DNA of 64,000 nt from JBFHFS01 sp041583495 (GCA_041583495.1 JBFHFS010000023.1:14054-78053), one strand, 5' to 3'. Shown: positions 7,670-18,400, numbered from the stretch's first letter. The notes: a model not told the origin generated them from the letters alone. Program-made: numbers and translations.

Positions 7670-10138
7670 ATGTTAAAAAACCTCGGAGATAAAACAGCAA
7701 TAACGCACGGATCGCATACCATCAGCTACAAACAGCTCTTTGGTAAGATCACCCGGTTCTCACAACTTTACACGCTTGAACCCGAACAAAAGGTAGGCAT
7801 AGTCATGGAGAACCGGCCGGGGTGGGTGTACTCATTTTACTCTATCTGGAAAAACCAGGGAATAGCAGTACCCATTGATCATCTGGCTACTGCCCCTGAA
7901 ATAGCCTTCATTCTGGAGGATTGCCAACCGGTGGTGCTCTTCACATCCGCAAAGGAGGCTTCTCTGGTTAATGAAGCCATTCAGCTAACCGACCTTCAGA
8001 TTCAGGTCATTGTGGTGGATGAATTCGAGCAGGAGCCCGCCAGCAGCGACACCACCAATTTATTCCCCTCATTTAAGGACGAACAAACGGCCGTTATCAT
8101 TTACACCTCCGGCACCACAGGAAGCCCCAAGGGAGTGATGCTCTCGTTCGATAACCTCAAAGCCAACATAGAAGGGGTAGCCCATCACATTCCCATCTAC
8201 ACTTCCGGGAGCCGTGTATTGGTTCTCTTGCCCCTTCATCACATATTTCCTCTTCTGGGATCGATGGTTGTGGTTCTCTATGCGGGTGGTTCCATAGCCA
8301 TTAGTCCATCCATGGCATCGGCCGACATCATGAAAACCCTACAGGATAACCGGATAACCATCGTAATTGGTGTTCCAAGGCTCTATGGGGCCATTCGGAA
8401 AGGGATCAAGGATCAAATTGAAAAAAGCGCCATTGCCAAAATGCTCTTTGCTTTCGCAGAAAAAGCCAACAGTCTTACCCTCTCCCGGATACTTTTTAAA
8501 AAGGTACACCAAAAAATGGGTGGGGCCATTAAACAGCTTGTTGCGGGCGGAGCGGCACTCGATGTAGCCATAGGCCGCGATTACCGCACCCTGGGCTTCG
8601 AAGTTCTGGAAGGCTTTGGCATGACCGAAGCAGCCCCGATGATTACCTTTACCCGACCGGGAAGGGTAAAAATTGGATCCCCCGGCGAAGCTCTGCCAGG
8701 CACCGAAATCAAGGTGGTAGACGGTGAAATAATTGCCAGAGGCAGACAAGTAATGCAAGGCTATTACAACCGACCCGAAGAGACAGCGGAGGTCATCAGG
8801 GATGGATGGTTATACACCGGCGATCTGGGCTACCTCGACCAGGAAGGCTTCTTATTTATCACGGGACGGAAAAAAGAAATCATTGTTCTGTCGAACGGGA
8901 AAAATGTGAACCCCGAAGAACCCGAAAAAAAATTAGAACTATCACCCCTGGTGAGGGAATGCGGGGTGTTTTTTAAAGACGACATAATGCAGGCCGTGAT
9001 TGTGCCGGAGAAAAGCGCCATGACCGAGATGGACAATCTCAGTCTGGAAGATATTATTCGCTGGCAGGTCATCGACCCCTATAACCAGGCCGTCTCGTCC
9101 TATAAAAAAATAATGCGTTTTTATGTCACCGACAAAGACCTGCCCCGAACCCGCCTCTCCAAGCTCCAACGTTTCAAGCTGGAAGAGCTGGCCGTAAACA
9201 ACAACCAACAGCAGGAACAACATACAGAGCCCGATTTCGAGGAGTACAAAATGATCAGCACCTATCTTAAAAAGGAAAAGGGCCGCGAGGTGTTGCCACA
9301 TCACCATCTGGAAATGGATCTTGGCCTCGACTCCCTGGATAAAGTTAGCTTGCAATCCTACCTGGACCAAACATTTGGGGTGGAGTTGGAACCCACCGAT
9401 CTGTTGAAATTCAACAATGTACTCCTGCTGGCCGAACATGTGGCTGTGATGAAAACCAAGATGCAGGATTACAAAGTCAACTGGACCGACATCCTCAAGG
9501 AGAAGGTCAACCTGCAGCTGCCTAAGTCGTGGTTTACCGGCCGACTAATTGTGCGGTTATCGCGTCTGTTCTTCCACCTTTACTTTCGCTTTAGAGCACG
9601 TGGAATGGAAAACATACCCGAAGGGCCCTGCATCATAGCCCCCAACCACCAGAGCTTTTTCGATGCAATGTTTGTAGCCTCCTACCTGAAATCCAAACAA
9701 ATTAAGAAGACCTATTTTTACGCCAAGGAAAAACATGTTAAGGCTCCCTTCCTTAAATATTTGGCCCACAGAAACAACATTATCATAATGGATTTAAACA
9801 AGGAGCTTAAAGAATCCATCCAAAAAATGGGAGAAGTTTTAAAAAACAATAAAAACCTGATCATCTTCCCCGAAGGTACCCGCACGGGCAATGGTAAATT
9901 GGGACTATTCAAAAAAACCTTCGCCATACTCAGCAGCGAGCTCAATATCCCGGTAATACCAGTATCTATTCGTGGTGCTTTTGAAGCCCTCCCACGAGGC
10001 AGTTTTTTTCCCCGACCTTTCAGCAAAGTTCAGGTGGAATTTCTGGCCCCGGTTGACCCTTCCAGGCACGACTATGACTCCCTGTCGGAAGCGGTAAAAA
10101 CAAAGATTCAGGATCAACTTTCCATGCCTTTGGATTGA
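7670..10138 (+). CDS. AMP-binding ligase / acyl carrier / 1-acylglycerol-phosphate-type acyltransferase fusion
   Basis: One 822-residue chain carries three domains. Residues about 1-500 are an acyl-CoA synthetase-like adenylation domain with the P-loop TSGTTGSPKG at 146-155, GFGMTEAAP, and YTGDLGYLDQEGFLFITGRKK. Residues about 520-600 are an acyl carrier domain with the phosphopantetheine serine S555 in LGLDSLDK. Residues about 620-822 are a PlsC-type acyltransferase with H660-x4-D665 (NHQSFFD) and FPEGTR at 733-738. This suggests that a fatty acid is activated, loaded on the built-in carrier and passed to a lysophospholipid or other lipid acceptor at the inner membrane. It resembles Aas, but the domain order (ligase first, acyltransferase last) and the internal carrier differ. 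It stands alone with its own promoter. Acyl acceptor unknown. Confidence 0.9.
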   Translation: MLKNLGDKTAITHGSHTISYKQLFGKITRFSQLYTLEPEQKVGIVMENRPGWVYSFYSIWKNQGIAVPIDHLATAPEIAFILEDCQPVVLFTSAKEASLVNEAIQLTDLQIQVIVVDEFEQEPASSDTTNLFPSFKDEQTAVIIYTSGTTGSPKGVMLSFDNLKANIEGVAHHIPIYTSGSRVLVLLPLHHIFPLLGSMVVVLYAGGSIAISPSMASADIMKTLQDNRITIVIGVPRLYGAIRKGIKDQIEKSAIAKMLFAFAEKANSLTLSRILFKKVHQKMGGAIKQLVAGGAALDVAIGRDYRTLGFEVLEGFGMTEAAPMITFTRPGRVKIGSPGEALPGTEIKVVDGEIIARGRQVMQGYYNRPEETAEVIRDGWLYTGDLGYLDQEGFLFITGRKKEIIVLSNGKNVNPEEPEKKLELSPLVRECGVFFKDDIMQAVIVPEKSAMTEMDNLSLEDIIRWQVIDPYNQAVSSYKKIMRFYVTDKDLPRTRLSKLQRFKLEELAVNNNQQQEQHTEPDFEEYKMISTYLKKEKGREVLPHHHLEMDLGLDSLDKVSLQSYLDQTFGVELEPTDLLKFNNVLLLAEHVAVMKTKMQDYKVNWTDILKEKVNLQLPKSWFTGRLIVRLSRLFFHLYFRFRARGMENIPEGPCIIAPNHQSFFDAMFVASYLKSKQIKKTYFYAKEKHVKAPFLKYLAHRNNIIIMDLNKELKESIQKMGEVLKNNKNLIIFPEGTRTGNGKLGLFKKTFAILSSELNIPVIPVSIRGAFEALPRGSFFPRPFSKVQVEFLAPVDPSRHDYDSLSEAVKTKIQDQLSMPLD

Positions 10139-10269
10139 AGGGGTCATTTTTTAACCGCAACGAGAACCTCAAAAATCGACGGGGCAACATAAACCTCAGG
10201 CAAAAACGATGACATTCTGATAGTAACAAAGCCCCAACAAAACGGGGCCGACATCAAAAGCGAAACCTC

Positions 10270-10833
10270 ATGATAAAGAAAGCTGCAGTATTATTGGCTA
10301 CGGGATTCGAAGAGATTGAGGCACTAACTCCCGTGGATGTATTAAGAAGAGCCGGGGTTGAAGTCACCTTAATATCTGTTACCGATGAGATAAACGTCAC
10401 CGGGGCACACAACATCACGGTGGTTTGCGATCGACTCCTTAAAGAGATCCATCCCGGATCGATAGACGTTGTGGTGTTACCTGGCGGTACTCCGGGCACG
10501 GGAAATCTGATGGCAAATCAAGGGGTTACCAATCTCTTGACGGAATTCAACCAGCACAAGAAATGGATTGCCGCCATTTGTGCCGCCCCAAAAATCATCG
10601 GGGAACTGGGTTTCTTAAAGAACCGAAAGGCGACCTGCTTTCCGGGATTTGAACACCACCTGAAAGAGGCACATTATTACCCCTGCCCGGCTATTACCGA
10701 CGGCCATATCATCACCGGAAGAGGCATTGGTGCGGCCATGGAATTTTCACTGGAAATTGTATCCAACCTCATCTCCCCCGAAAAAGCTACTGAGATGAGA
10801 GACCAAATGGTGGTGCCTCCATTGAGAAAATGA
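10270..10833 (+). CDS. DJ-1 family protein
   Basis: The 187-residue protein covers a full DJ-1/ThiJ domain. The reactive cysteine is C104 in AAICAAP at the nucleophile elbow, the conserved acid is in LATGFEEIEA near the N terminus, and GRGIGAAMEF follows. Length and layout match YajL/DJ-1 (C106 there) rather than the longer PfpI proteases. Members protect against oxidative stress and have been credited with glyoxalase or deglycase activity, which is debated. It lies 131 bases after the ligase-acyltransferase gene and 69 bases before the cryptochrome gene, on the same strand. Confidence 0.92.
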   Translation: MIKKAAVLLATGFEEIEALTPVDVLRRAGVEVTLISVTDEINVTGAHNITVVCDRLLKEIHPGSIDVVVLPGGTPGTGNLMANQGVTNLLTEFNQHKKWIAAICAAPKIIGELGFLKNRKATCFPGFEHHLKEAHYYPCPAITDGHIITGRGIGAAMEFSLEIVSNLISPEKATEMRDQMVVPPLRK

Positions 10834-10902
10834 AGACATTGAAATGAACCTGAAGAGGGCATCCTTGTTTAATAAACACATGTAAATCCTAAACAAGAGA
10901 AG

Positions 10903-12195
10903 ATGCCTTCAAAACCCGTTATCTATTGGTTCAGAAATGACCTTCGCCTGCACGACAATCCAGCCTTGCTGGAAGCCCTGGCAAAAAAGAGTCCTCTTTT
11001 CCCTGTGTTTGTGATCGATCCTCAATGGAGTTCCAATGAAACGCCACTGGGTTTTCCGAGAATGGGTGCCTTGCGCCAACAATTTCTCATGGAATCACTT
11101 GGGGAGCTTAAAGAAGCACTCGAAAAAACGGGCAACACCCTTCACCTATTCCGGGGGAACACCATTGATATTATACCGAAATTGTATAGGGGGTTGAAGG
11201 CCTCTGGGGTTATAGCCCAGAGGGAATATGCCTGGGAGGAGATCAGCCTCGAAAAGAAACTTTCCCAACAGGTAACACTCGAATTGCATTGGGGAAGTAT
11301 GCTCTATCAGCCCGATCAGGTTGATTTTCCCCTTGAAAAATCGCCTTTTTACTACACCAAATTCAAAAACCGGGTCACAAGTTTAACTTTCCTTCCCCTG
11401 CCGGCCAAAGCCCCCCTTGAGATACCTGCACCGGCATCCCTTAACCTTCCAAAACAACCCGAAGAGATTCCATTTTCACCAACCTCTCCCCTGCCGCAGG
11501 CAGAGAGACATTTTAAGGGAGGAGAAGCCAGTGGCTTAATGAGCCTTGACCATTATTTCAACGATCAGGGTCCTCTTCATTATTCAGAGACACGCAACTT
11601 TTTTGAGGGAAACCATTTCAGCAGTTTGCTGGGTCCCTGGCTGGCCAATGGCTCCATCTCCCCCCGCTATTTCTATCACCGACTGGACGACCTAAAACAA
11701 GTCCATCCCGATCATCGTGAGAGCGTACAAACCTTGATAGAACAACTCATCTGGCGCGACAATTTCCGGTACTTATTTTTAAGATACGGCTCCAAATTTT
11801 TCACCACCAAAGGCCTGCGCAAGAGTCCCCCCGGTATGTTCGACGACCGGGAAGCCTTCCTGCGGTGGAAGAATGGAAAAACCGGACAGCCTCTTATCGA
11901 TTCCCTGATGCGACAACTGGCAATCACCGGTTTTATGAGTAACCGGGGCAGGATGCTGGTCTCCTTTTATTTGGCCAAGGAGATGAAGGTCAACTGGCAA
12001 TGGGGGGCCTCCTGGTTCGAATCGGCCCTGCTCGATTACGATGTATGCAGCAACTATGGCAATTGGGCCTATCAGTCGGGACGGGGAACCGACAGCCGCG
12101 TAAACCGACGGTTTAACCTGGAAAAACAGGCCGCCAAATTCGACCCCGATGGACATTTTGTGGAGAAATGGAGTAAAAGAACACCCCAGGATTAA
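10903..12195 (+). CDS. DASH family cryptochrome / photolyase
   Basis: The 430-residue protein starts with the photolyase alpha/beta domain (IYWFRNDLRLHDNPALLEAL). Its C-terminal FAD-binding half includes GQPLIDSLMRQL, FMSNRGRMLVSFYL, and the DASH-typical NYGNWAYQSGRGTDSR followed by RRFNLEKQAAKFDPDG. DASH proteins bind FAD and an antenna chromophore and repair cyclobutane dimers mainly in single-stranded DNA, or act as blue-light sensors. Length is normal for bacterial members. A six-cysteine small protein gene follows 107 bases downstream with its own promoter-like element. Confidence 0.93.
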   Translation: MPSKPVIYWFRNDLRLHDNPALLEALAKKSPLFPVFVIDPQWSSNETPLGFPRMGALRQQFLMESLGELKEALEKTGNTLHLFRGNTIDIIPKLYRGLKASGVIAQREYAWEEISLEKKLSQQVTLELHWGSMLYQPDQVDFPLEKSPFYYTKFKNRVTSLTFLPLPAKAPLEIPAPASLNLPKQPEEIPFSPTSPLPQAERHFKGGEASGLMSLDHYFNDQGPLHYSETRNFFEGNHFSSLLGPWLANGSISPRYFYHRLDDLKQVHPDHRESVQTLIEQLIWRDNFRYLFLRYGSKFFTTKGLRKSPPGMFDDREAFLRWKNGKTGQPLIDSLMRQLAITGFMSNRGRMLVSFYLAKEMKVNWQWGASWFESALLDYDVCSNYGNWAYQSGRGTDSRVNRRFNLEKQAAKFDPDGHFVEKWSKRTPQD

Positions 12196-12251
12196 AACGC
12201 AGAAGGGAAAAAGTCAATCAATTTTGTGATTCATGACATCCCTGCTTCATT

Positions 12252-12286
12252 TTTTGGCGCGCATCTGCATGGATTCATTACCTTTG
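12252..12286 (+). promoter_or_regulatory. Bacteroidota-type promoter for the small cysteine protein
   Basis: The -7 element TACCTTTG sits at 12279-12286, with a TTGG at about 22 bases upstream, close to the TTTG-N19-TAnnTTTG pattern. Transcription would start near 12293, giving a leader of about ten bases before ATG 12303. Confidence 0.5.
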
Positions 12287-12302
12287 CCCACTAAAAAAAA
12301 TT

Positions 12303-12494
12303 ATGCCCACACTTCAACAACCCACAAAAGAGTGCTTTGTGTGTAAAGCCCCCCTCGAAGGAGATTCGGTGGAGTACAACAAAAAGACACATCTGCCTGT
12401 ATGCAAAGGCTGCAAAAACACTAAAGCAGAGAAAGATATGGAAGATAATTTACTGGATTCCCTGGCCGAAGGTTTTGTGTGCGGCTGTATTTAG
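12303..12494 (+). CDS. small six-cysteine protein of unknown function
   Basis: A 63-residue protein with two C-x2-C pairs (C11/C14 and C34/C37) that look like a zinc knuckle, and a C-terminal C60-G-C62-Ile tail. It has no signal peptide or membrane segment, so it should be cytoplasmic. I do not recognise the family. The coding case rests on an ATG start next to a good -7 element, the spaced cysteine pairs, and its place right after the cryptochrome gene. It could be a metal-binding or redox partner protein; no function is claimed. Confidence 0.7.
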   Translation: MPTLQQPTKECFVCKAPLEGDSVEYNKKTHLPVCKGCKNTKAEKDMEDNLLDSLAEGFVCGCI

Positions 12495-12552
12495 AGGTTT
12501 CTCCTTATTTTATTATCCCTTCACTGAAAAAGGAAATTTGATACAATCCATC

Positions 12553-13335
12553 CTAATTTCCCGAGAGGATTAAGCCTTCACCCGAAATTTCCTTCCCGAT
12601 GGTTGAAGGAGATCCATAATAGTAAATGCGACCATTTCCGTCGATAAAGGCATTCAAAACTTCCGAAGCATAACAAAAGATCAATCCCGAGCCATAAAGC
12701 TTCACATCGGCCAAAGTCATTTCTAAGGCAGCTGCATCGATCTTCCCGGAACCCTCCAAAAACAAGTCCAGGTTTTCCCCGGTGCCCGACAACAAGACCT
12801 CACCTGAGCCTTTTTGTTTTAACTCCAGCGTTCTAAAATCCCCATTGATATTGAGGTAGGTACTGCCTTCATTGAAAATAGTTAAAAGGGTACAATCCAC
12901 ATAACGTCCAAAGAATTCTGAAACCCCCAGGAGGGTCAAATCAAGGCTTTCATTTACCAGGGTGTCGGCACTAATCGTTCCTCCCCCCATCACCTCCACC
13001 GAAGTGAGTGAAGGCACCACAACATTTACATTAATGGGTTGCCTGGGGAAAAGATCAAAATTGAGCTTGCGGCTAATGGTGAGCTGATTGTTAACCACCT
13101 CTGTTGTCACGTATAACAACAAATTAGAATCGCACTCCACCTCAACACTTTGCGTGTCACCACTCTTTAGTTCCACAACAAAATCGGTGTCAAGATATAT
13201 TTTCGAAAAAGCAGATAAATTGCGCGACCGAACCACACGGTTACCGTCACCCACAACATCCACATTCAGAATGCCGTCGCAGGAACCCAGACCGATGAAA
13301 CCCAGAACTAAATAAATGTGAAGTCGCTTATGCAT
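12553..13335 (-). CDS. DUF2807 (GIN domain) auto-transporter-adhesin-like lipoprotein
   Basis: From ATG 13335 the protein is 260 residues with a lipoprotein signal (lipobox GLGSC) and a DUF2807 beta-solenoid domain. The repeating pattern VVRSRNLSAFSKIYLD, ELKQKGSGEVLLSGTG, FLEGSGKIDAAAL, LYGSGLIF is typical. Such proteins are abundant in Bacteroidota envelopes with no settled function. The open frame extends upstream to 13452, but that part lacks a signal peptide in the right place, and a promoter element lies at 13355-13362 inside it, which supports ATG 13335. It faces the small cysteine gene, 58 bases away. Confidence 0.87.
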   Translation of the reverse strand: MHKRLHIYLVLGFIGLGSCDGILNVDVVGDGNRVVRSRNLSAFSKIYLDTDFVVELKSGDTQSVEVECDSNLLLYVTTEVVNNQLTISRKLNFDLFPRQPINVNVVVPSLTSVEVMGGGTISADTLVNESLDLTLLGVSEFFGRYVDCTLLTIFNEGSTYLNINGDFRTLELKQKGSGEVLLSGTGENLDLFLEGSGKIDAAALEMTLADVKLYGSGLIFCYASEVLNAFIDGNGRIYYYGSPSTIGKEISGEGLILSGN

Positions 13336-13354
13336 GTTTCTCGTGATAGTTATG

Positions 13355-13362
13355 CAAAGGTA
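13355..13362 (-). promoter_or_regulatory. -7 element for the DUF2807 gene
   Basis: On the minus strand this reads TACCTTTG, a perfect TAnnTTTG match, about 20 bases before ATG 13335. No clear -33 box. Confidence 0.5.
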
Positions 13363-13525
13363 CAAAAGAGAAACAATTAAGAGAGTAGAAATGAAAGACA
13401 ATCGAGTAGGGAAAGAGGCCTGGTCCCCATATCCCTTCCCCTTCCTAAGCATTATTCAGTATCATAGATTTCTTGGGGCATATGCAATAAGTTTCTACGC
13501 AGGAACTTTCGCTACAGACGGTTTA

Positions 13526-13556
13526 CAAAAAAAAGGGCTGCCAAAAGGCAGCCCTA
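13526..13556 (-). terminator. rho-independent terminator after the first SusCD pair
   Basis: The arms gggctgcc (13535-13542) and ggcagccc (13547-13554) form a perfect 8-bp stem with an AAAA loop, followed on the minus strand by eight T. It lies 22 bases past the SusD stop codon. Confidence 0.9.
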
Positions 13557-13577
13557 AAAGCGTGTTTTGGTTGGAAA

Positions 13578-15443
13578 TTAGTTGCCCGGTCCGCTTCCGT
13601 ATTGGGGACTTTGTTCATCAAACCACAATCTTTCGGCATTTAGAACAGATGGCGTACTCACACCTGTTGTAATGCCTTGTTCATCCATTGCGGCCTTAAT
13701 GTTATCATAGTTGATATCGTCCTGTGTTGGCGTACCCACTTCAAATCTTCGGGGAATTGGAATCTCAGATCCTGAGACTTTTATCTCTTCCCATGGCAGA
13801 TAATCACTTCCCTTCTTAGGAACACCTGAACGACGCACCGTAGCCCAAACATCGCCCGGAGTAGCCATGAAGTTAATATATTGTTGAATATATACTTTTT
13901 CAAGACCATCGGTGGATAGGTTATAGGCAGGGTTCAGAAGCAATGCGTCAATTTCTCCGGCTCTAAGCCTGGTAGCAGCCGCTGCAGCTTCATCGTCATC
14001 TTCATAAACCGGGTCACCATTATAGTAAGGGAATTCATTGTCCTCGGCCAGTGCATCCATCCTGAGAACCGACAGTTTTACCCCCTGAGTAAAATACTCC
14101 TGAGCAGACATGGGCAGGCTGGCTCCAAGCAAGGCAAACTCTGCTAAATACAAATTGGTTTCGGCCGAACTTCCCAAAATAATGTGCAATGGGGGATCGT
14201 TATCCTTAAGTTCAAGAACACGGCCTCCAGGTTTGGTTGGATAAGTATAATTGTAAGCGGTTCTGGTTAACTTTTCCGAAAACAAAGAGGTTGCACCATA
14301 GCTCTTTGAAACATCGCCGACCGTTATCTTATACAACACACTCTGATTAAAATAGATGTCATTGTCGGGATTGATGGTCTCATCAGGCGAAAGTGGTGCA
14401 CCATGGTAACGCACCCAGGGTTCCCCGGGCCCAGCCCATCCAGCAAAATTACCATCTGCATCGTAATTTACATATTGCTCAACATAAGGGGGCAATTCCG
14501 TTTCAGTATCGATAAAAGCCTGCACAACCTCTGCGTTAAAGGAGTTTTTCTTAAAGATAAAACGTAAACGGGGATCTAAATTATCCATCATAAAATCAAC
14601 CAAATTCCTGGAGGCATGACCAATCCACATGCCATTTCCCGTTCCGTAATATTTTATCCCTCTCATATAGATAAAATCATCATTTAAATCGTTCATATAC
14701 CCTACGGAGGAATTGGCCACCTCAGCTGCAATCTCAAGTGCCCTGGCTTTATCTGCATTAACCAGGCGGGCTGCGATTTTAAGCTTCAGCAAGTTACAGA
14801 ATTTAGCCCATTTTGAATAGTCCCCACCATAGATTACATCCTGTGACCCAAGGCTGAATTGACCATCGGTATTGGCTAAAACACTTAAGGCTTCATCGAG
14901 CTCGTCAAGCCAAACATTGAACAAGGCCTGTTGATTATCTAAAACCGGGGTAAATAAAGGGGGATTGGTATACGGAGCCAATCCTGCCTCGGTATAAACC
15001 AGTGAACCTGTATTATCGGTATTAACCATGGCCGGTTGGATCTGGATAGGATAAGTAATGGCTTTAAGCGCCTGATAGGTTGCTTTTTCCTCATCATCCA
15101 TCGCATCGATTCGATTACGTACATCCATTGTTTGGGGAAACAAACCGGAGTATATACCCTGGCTGGCCGAAGGTCCCATTTCAGTAAAATTGGCATCATT
15201 TCCTCCTTGTGTGGTAGTTACCTGAACCCAGGGAAAGATATACTGAAAATTATTGTAGAACCAGTTGGTATAATCATTAGAATACATCTGTTCTATCGCT
15301 TTGGAAACAGAGTATCTGAGATCGGGCTCTGACAACGTGGAGGGGTCAGAGTTAAGTTCTGCAAACTTATCTCTTTCACAACCTATAGCCAACACAAGAA
15401 GCAGAGCAAATAATATTTTAATTTTTCGTTTCATATTTACCAT
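13578..15443 (-). CDS. SusD-like_2 family nutrient-binding outer-membrane lipoprotein
   Basis: The 621-residue protein has a lipoprotein signal ending at AIGCERD and the helical SusD-like_2 layout (FAELNSDPSTL near the start, KFCNLLKLKIAARLVNADKA for a TPR-like helix, YIQQYINFMATPGDVWATVRRSGVP and IPIPRRFEVGTPTQDD near the end). It should form the lid over the SusC barrel encoded just upstream (stop of SusC 9 bases before this ATG). ATG 15434 is an equally likely start. It is clearly paralogous to the SusD at 19322-21049. The ligand is unknown; this SusD type is not tied to one glycan class. Confidence 0.92.
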   Translation of the reverse strand: MVNMKRKIKILFALLLVLAIGCERDKFAELNSDPSTLSEPDLRYSVSKAIEQMYSNDYTNWFYNNFQYIFPWVQVTTTQGGNDANFTEMGPSASQGIYSGLFPQTMDVRNRIDAMDDEEKATYQALKAITYPIQIQPAMVNTDNTGSLVYTEAGLAPYTNPPLFTPVLDNQQALFNVWLDELDEALSVLANTDGQFSLGSQDVIYGGDYSKWAKFCNLLKLKIAARLVNADKARALEIAAEVANSSVGYMNDLNDDFIYMRGIKYYGTGNGMWIGHASRNLVDFMMDNLDPRLRFIFKKNSFNAEVVQAFIDTETELPPYVEQYVNYDADGNFAGWAGPGEPWVRYHGAPLSPDETINPDNDIYFNQSVLYKITVGDVSKSYGATSLFSEKLTRTAYNYTYPTKPGGRVLELKDNDPPLHIILGSSAETNLYLAEFALLGASLPMSAQEYFTQGVKLSVLRMDALAEDNEFPYYNGDPVYEDDDEAAAAATRLRAGEIDALLLNPAYNLSTDGLEKVYIQQYINFMATPGDVWATVRRSGVPKKGSDYLPWEEIKVSGSEIPIPRRFEVGTPTQDDINYDNIKAAMDEQGITTGVSTPSVLNAERLWFDEQSPQYGSGPGN

Positions 15444-15452
15444 TTTAATAGG

Positions 15453-18400
15453 TTAGAAATCAACACTTAAAGTCACTGTATAAGAGGCAACGTAGGGTCT
15501 GAAAGACCGTTCGCGGAACGATTCCGTACTACTGGTTCCCCTAAAACTTTCAGGGTTAATGTTGTTGGGAAGCGAATTATACAGATAAGCCACATTCCTG
15601 GCATTAAGTGCCACATAAACATTCTGCGCTTTTATTTTCTGTGCCAATGACCTTGGAAGGTTATAACCTATAGCAACATTACGAAGAGCAATATACTTGA
15701 CTTCATCAAACCAACTGTCGTTGATCACACCGCCACCCCAGGAGCTGTTTCTCCAGTTCCACCAGCTGGCATGCGTTGGTTCAACATATCCGGCATCATA
15801 AGCCTCCTGGTAGGTCATCCCGCCAACATTTACAACTGAGCCACCTGGAGAGGTAACCTCCTGTCCTTCTTTAAAAACAGCGTTGGGAATAATTCCGTCA
15901 TGATAGACCCGTCCCTGTGTATCGGCATATTGAGACGTCCAGGTAATGCCACCATGTTCTTCATCTCTTCCATACAAGGATTCTTCCAACAAACCCCAGG
16001 CAGTTCCATACTTACTGGAAAAGGAGGCCATATGACCGCCAAAACGGGCGTCTAAAAGGAATGAAAAGGTAAAATCTTTCCAGATAAAGGAGTTATCCCA
16101 GGAGCCTTCAAAGTCGGGTTGTACTTTACCCACCTTTTCAACCTCTCCACTTCGGGTGAGATTACCGGCCCGATAGGAGTCGTACCAGGTCAACACCTTC
16201 ATTCCATTACGAGCATCGCCTTCATCTCCCTGCCACTCAAGAGGTTTGGTATCCGACATAATGACACCATATTCTCCATCTTCATAAGCCACCGATCCAA
16301 CCCGGAAGTTACCATAAGTGATATCGCCACCCAGGTTTTTATAGGCCCCCACTTCTTCACGTAGTTCTGATATCACGGTTTTATTGTTCCAGTAGTTGAA
16401 GGTAGAAGTCCATTCGAAATTCGGTAGTTTAACAGGCGTCACCTTCAACGAAAGTTCCACTCCTTTATTGGTCATGGTTCCAATATTAGTAAACATACTG
16501 TTGTAACCAGACTCTGAGGGGATTGGAATGTTTCCGATTTGATTTTTAATCGTTTCATCGTAATAGGCAAAATCCACCCCAATACGGTTGTTGAACAACC
16601 TCAAGTCGAGCCCGGCCTCATAAGAGTTTTTTCGTTCCGGTTTTATATCGGGGTCAACCAAAGTAGTAGAACGCGAATTAAGGTATATATAACTATTGTT
16701 TTCCTGTTCTGTAGAGCCAAGACTATATCCCTTATTAATAGCATAGGCACCGGTGTCGTTACCGACCTGTGCCCAGGACAGACGCAGTTTACCAAATGAA
16801 ACCCAGGAGGGAAGCTGAAACGTTTCATTAAATAACCATGAGGTACTCACCGAGGGATAAAAGTACGAATAGTTACCCGTGCCATCGGTGTAAACCAACG
16901 CTGAAGACCAGTCGTTACGCCCGGTGATATCCACATAGAGTTGATCCCTCCAGTCGAGGTTAAGCATATAATAAAACGAATTTATTTGTTTGGTCGAATA
17001 AATGCTCCCATCTGACCCCTTGGTTTCCTTGGAATTATCTAAATAAAAGCGACCGGGAACAATAAGGCCTCCATTGGTCCAGGCACTGGTAAAGGATTTC
17101 TCCTGATCCCAGATTTCCCCTCCCAGAATTAAGTTGGCCGAGATATCCTGAGTCAGATCTCGCTTAATATTAGCGATGAGTTTTCCGGTTCGGCTAACAT
17201 CCCGGTCGTTCCTCAACTGATAGCTCCCGCCTTCATTCGCATATCCCTGTCCCAGCGTTTTGTTTTCAGCAGCAATAGTGTAATAATTCATATTGGCTTC
17301 CGCCGTCAAGGAGATCCAATTGGTGATATCGGCTGTTAAACGAACTATAGGGCGGGTTACACTTTCTTCCCTGGTACTCTCATTCAAATTATAAGCAAAC
17401 CAAACGCTGTTACCCGGTACATTGGCATAGGTATCCCCATAAGCTGAAGAAGGGACTCCGCCATGCGGGGCCTGCCAGACTTCTCTTTTCTTCCATTTGC
17501 TGGCATCGTACCATGGCTCGAAGGTTCCATATAAAAACGAGTCTCCCAGATCATTGCGTGGATTCTTTGGATTGGAGAGAGTATAAGAAATGGAAGCTTC
17601 TGCCTTTAACCAGTCCGTTAGATTATACGAGGAATTCAGCAAAAAGGAATTTCTACTGAACTCATCCTTGGCGAGTGTTCCGGTTCGGTAATTGTACGAA
17701 TTGGACATATAAAAACTACCCCTGTCATTGGCCCCACTCAGAACCACAGAAGTATTACTGTTCTTCCCCATGTCGTAAATATCCTTCATATGGTCTTTAA
17801 AGGCCACATAAGGGGTGAGAGACCGGTCGAAATCTTCAATACTGATCGAAGGGTCATATTTGGGTCCATAGTATGTTGATCCGGCAGGATGACTTAGTTT
17901 GGTGGGGATGCCATCCTCGTTGTAATTAAACTGGTTAACATCGTACTTGTAATAATTCCCATTCGCATCCTTTTCTCCATAACCAATAAAGCCGGCCACA
18001 TCCCCTTTCCCATACTGGTATTGGATAGCAGGTTGATCGTAGACATAATCCATACCAAAAGACTGAGTCACTTTTATGCCCATTCCTTTTTTGCCTTTGC
18101 CATCTTTGGTTTTTATAACAATCGCTCCGTTGATTCCGCGAGACCCATAGAGGGCGGTAGCAGCGGCTCCTTTCAATACCGAAACCGACTCATAATCGTC
18201 GGGGTTAAGGTTCTTCAACTGGTTCCCAAAATCATTTGGATTGGAACTCCAGTCGGCACTGGCATTAGAAATGTCATTCTCAAGAATCACCCCGTCAATC
18301 ACAAAAATAGGTTGGTTATTATTGGAGTTCAGTACCGAAACCCCACGAACCTGAATTTTGGAGTTCCCAAACAACCCTCCATCCGATCCGCCAATACTCA

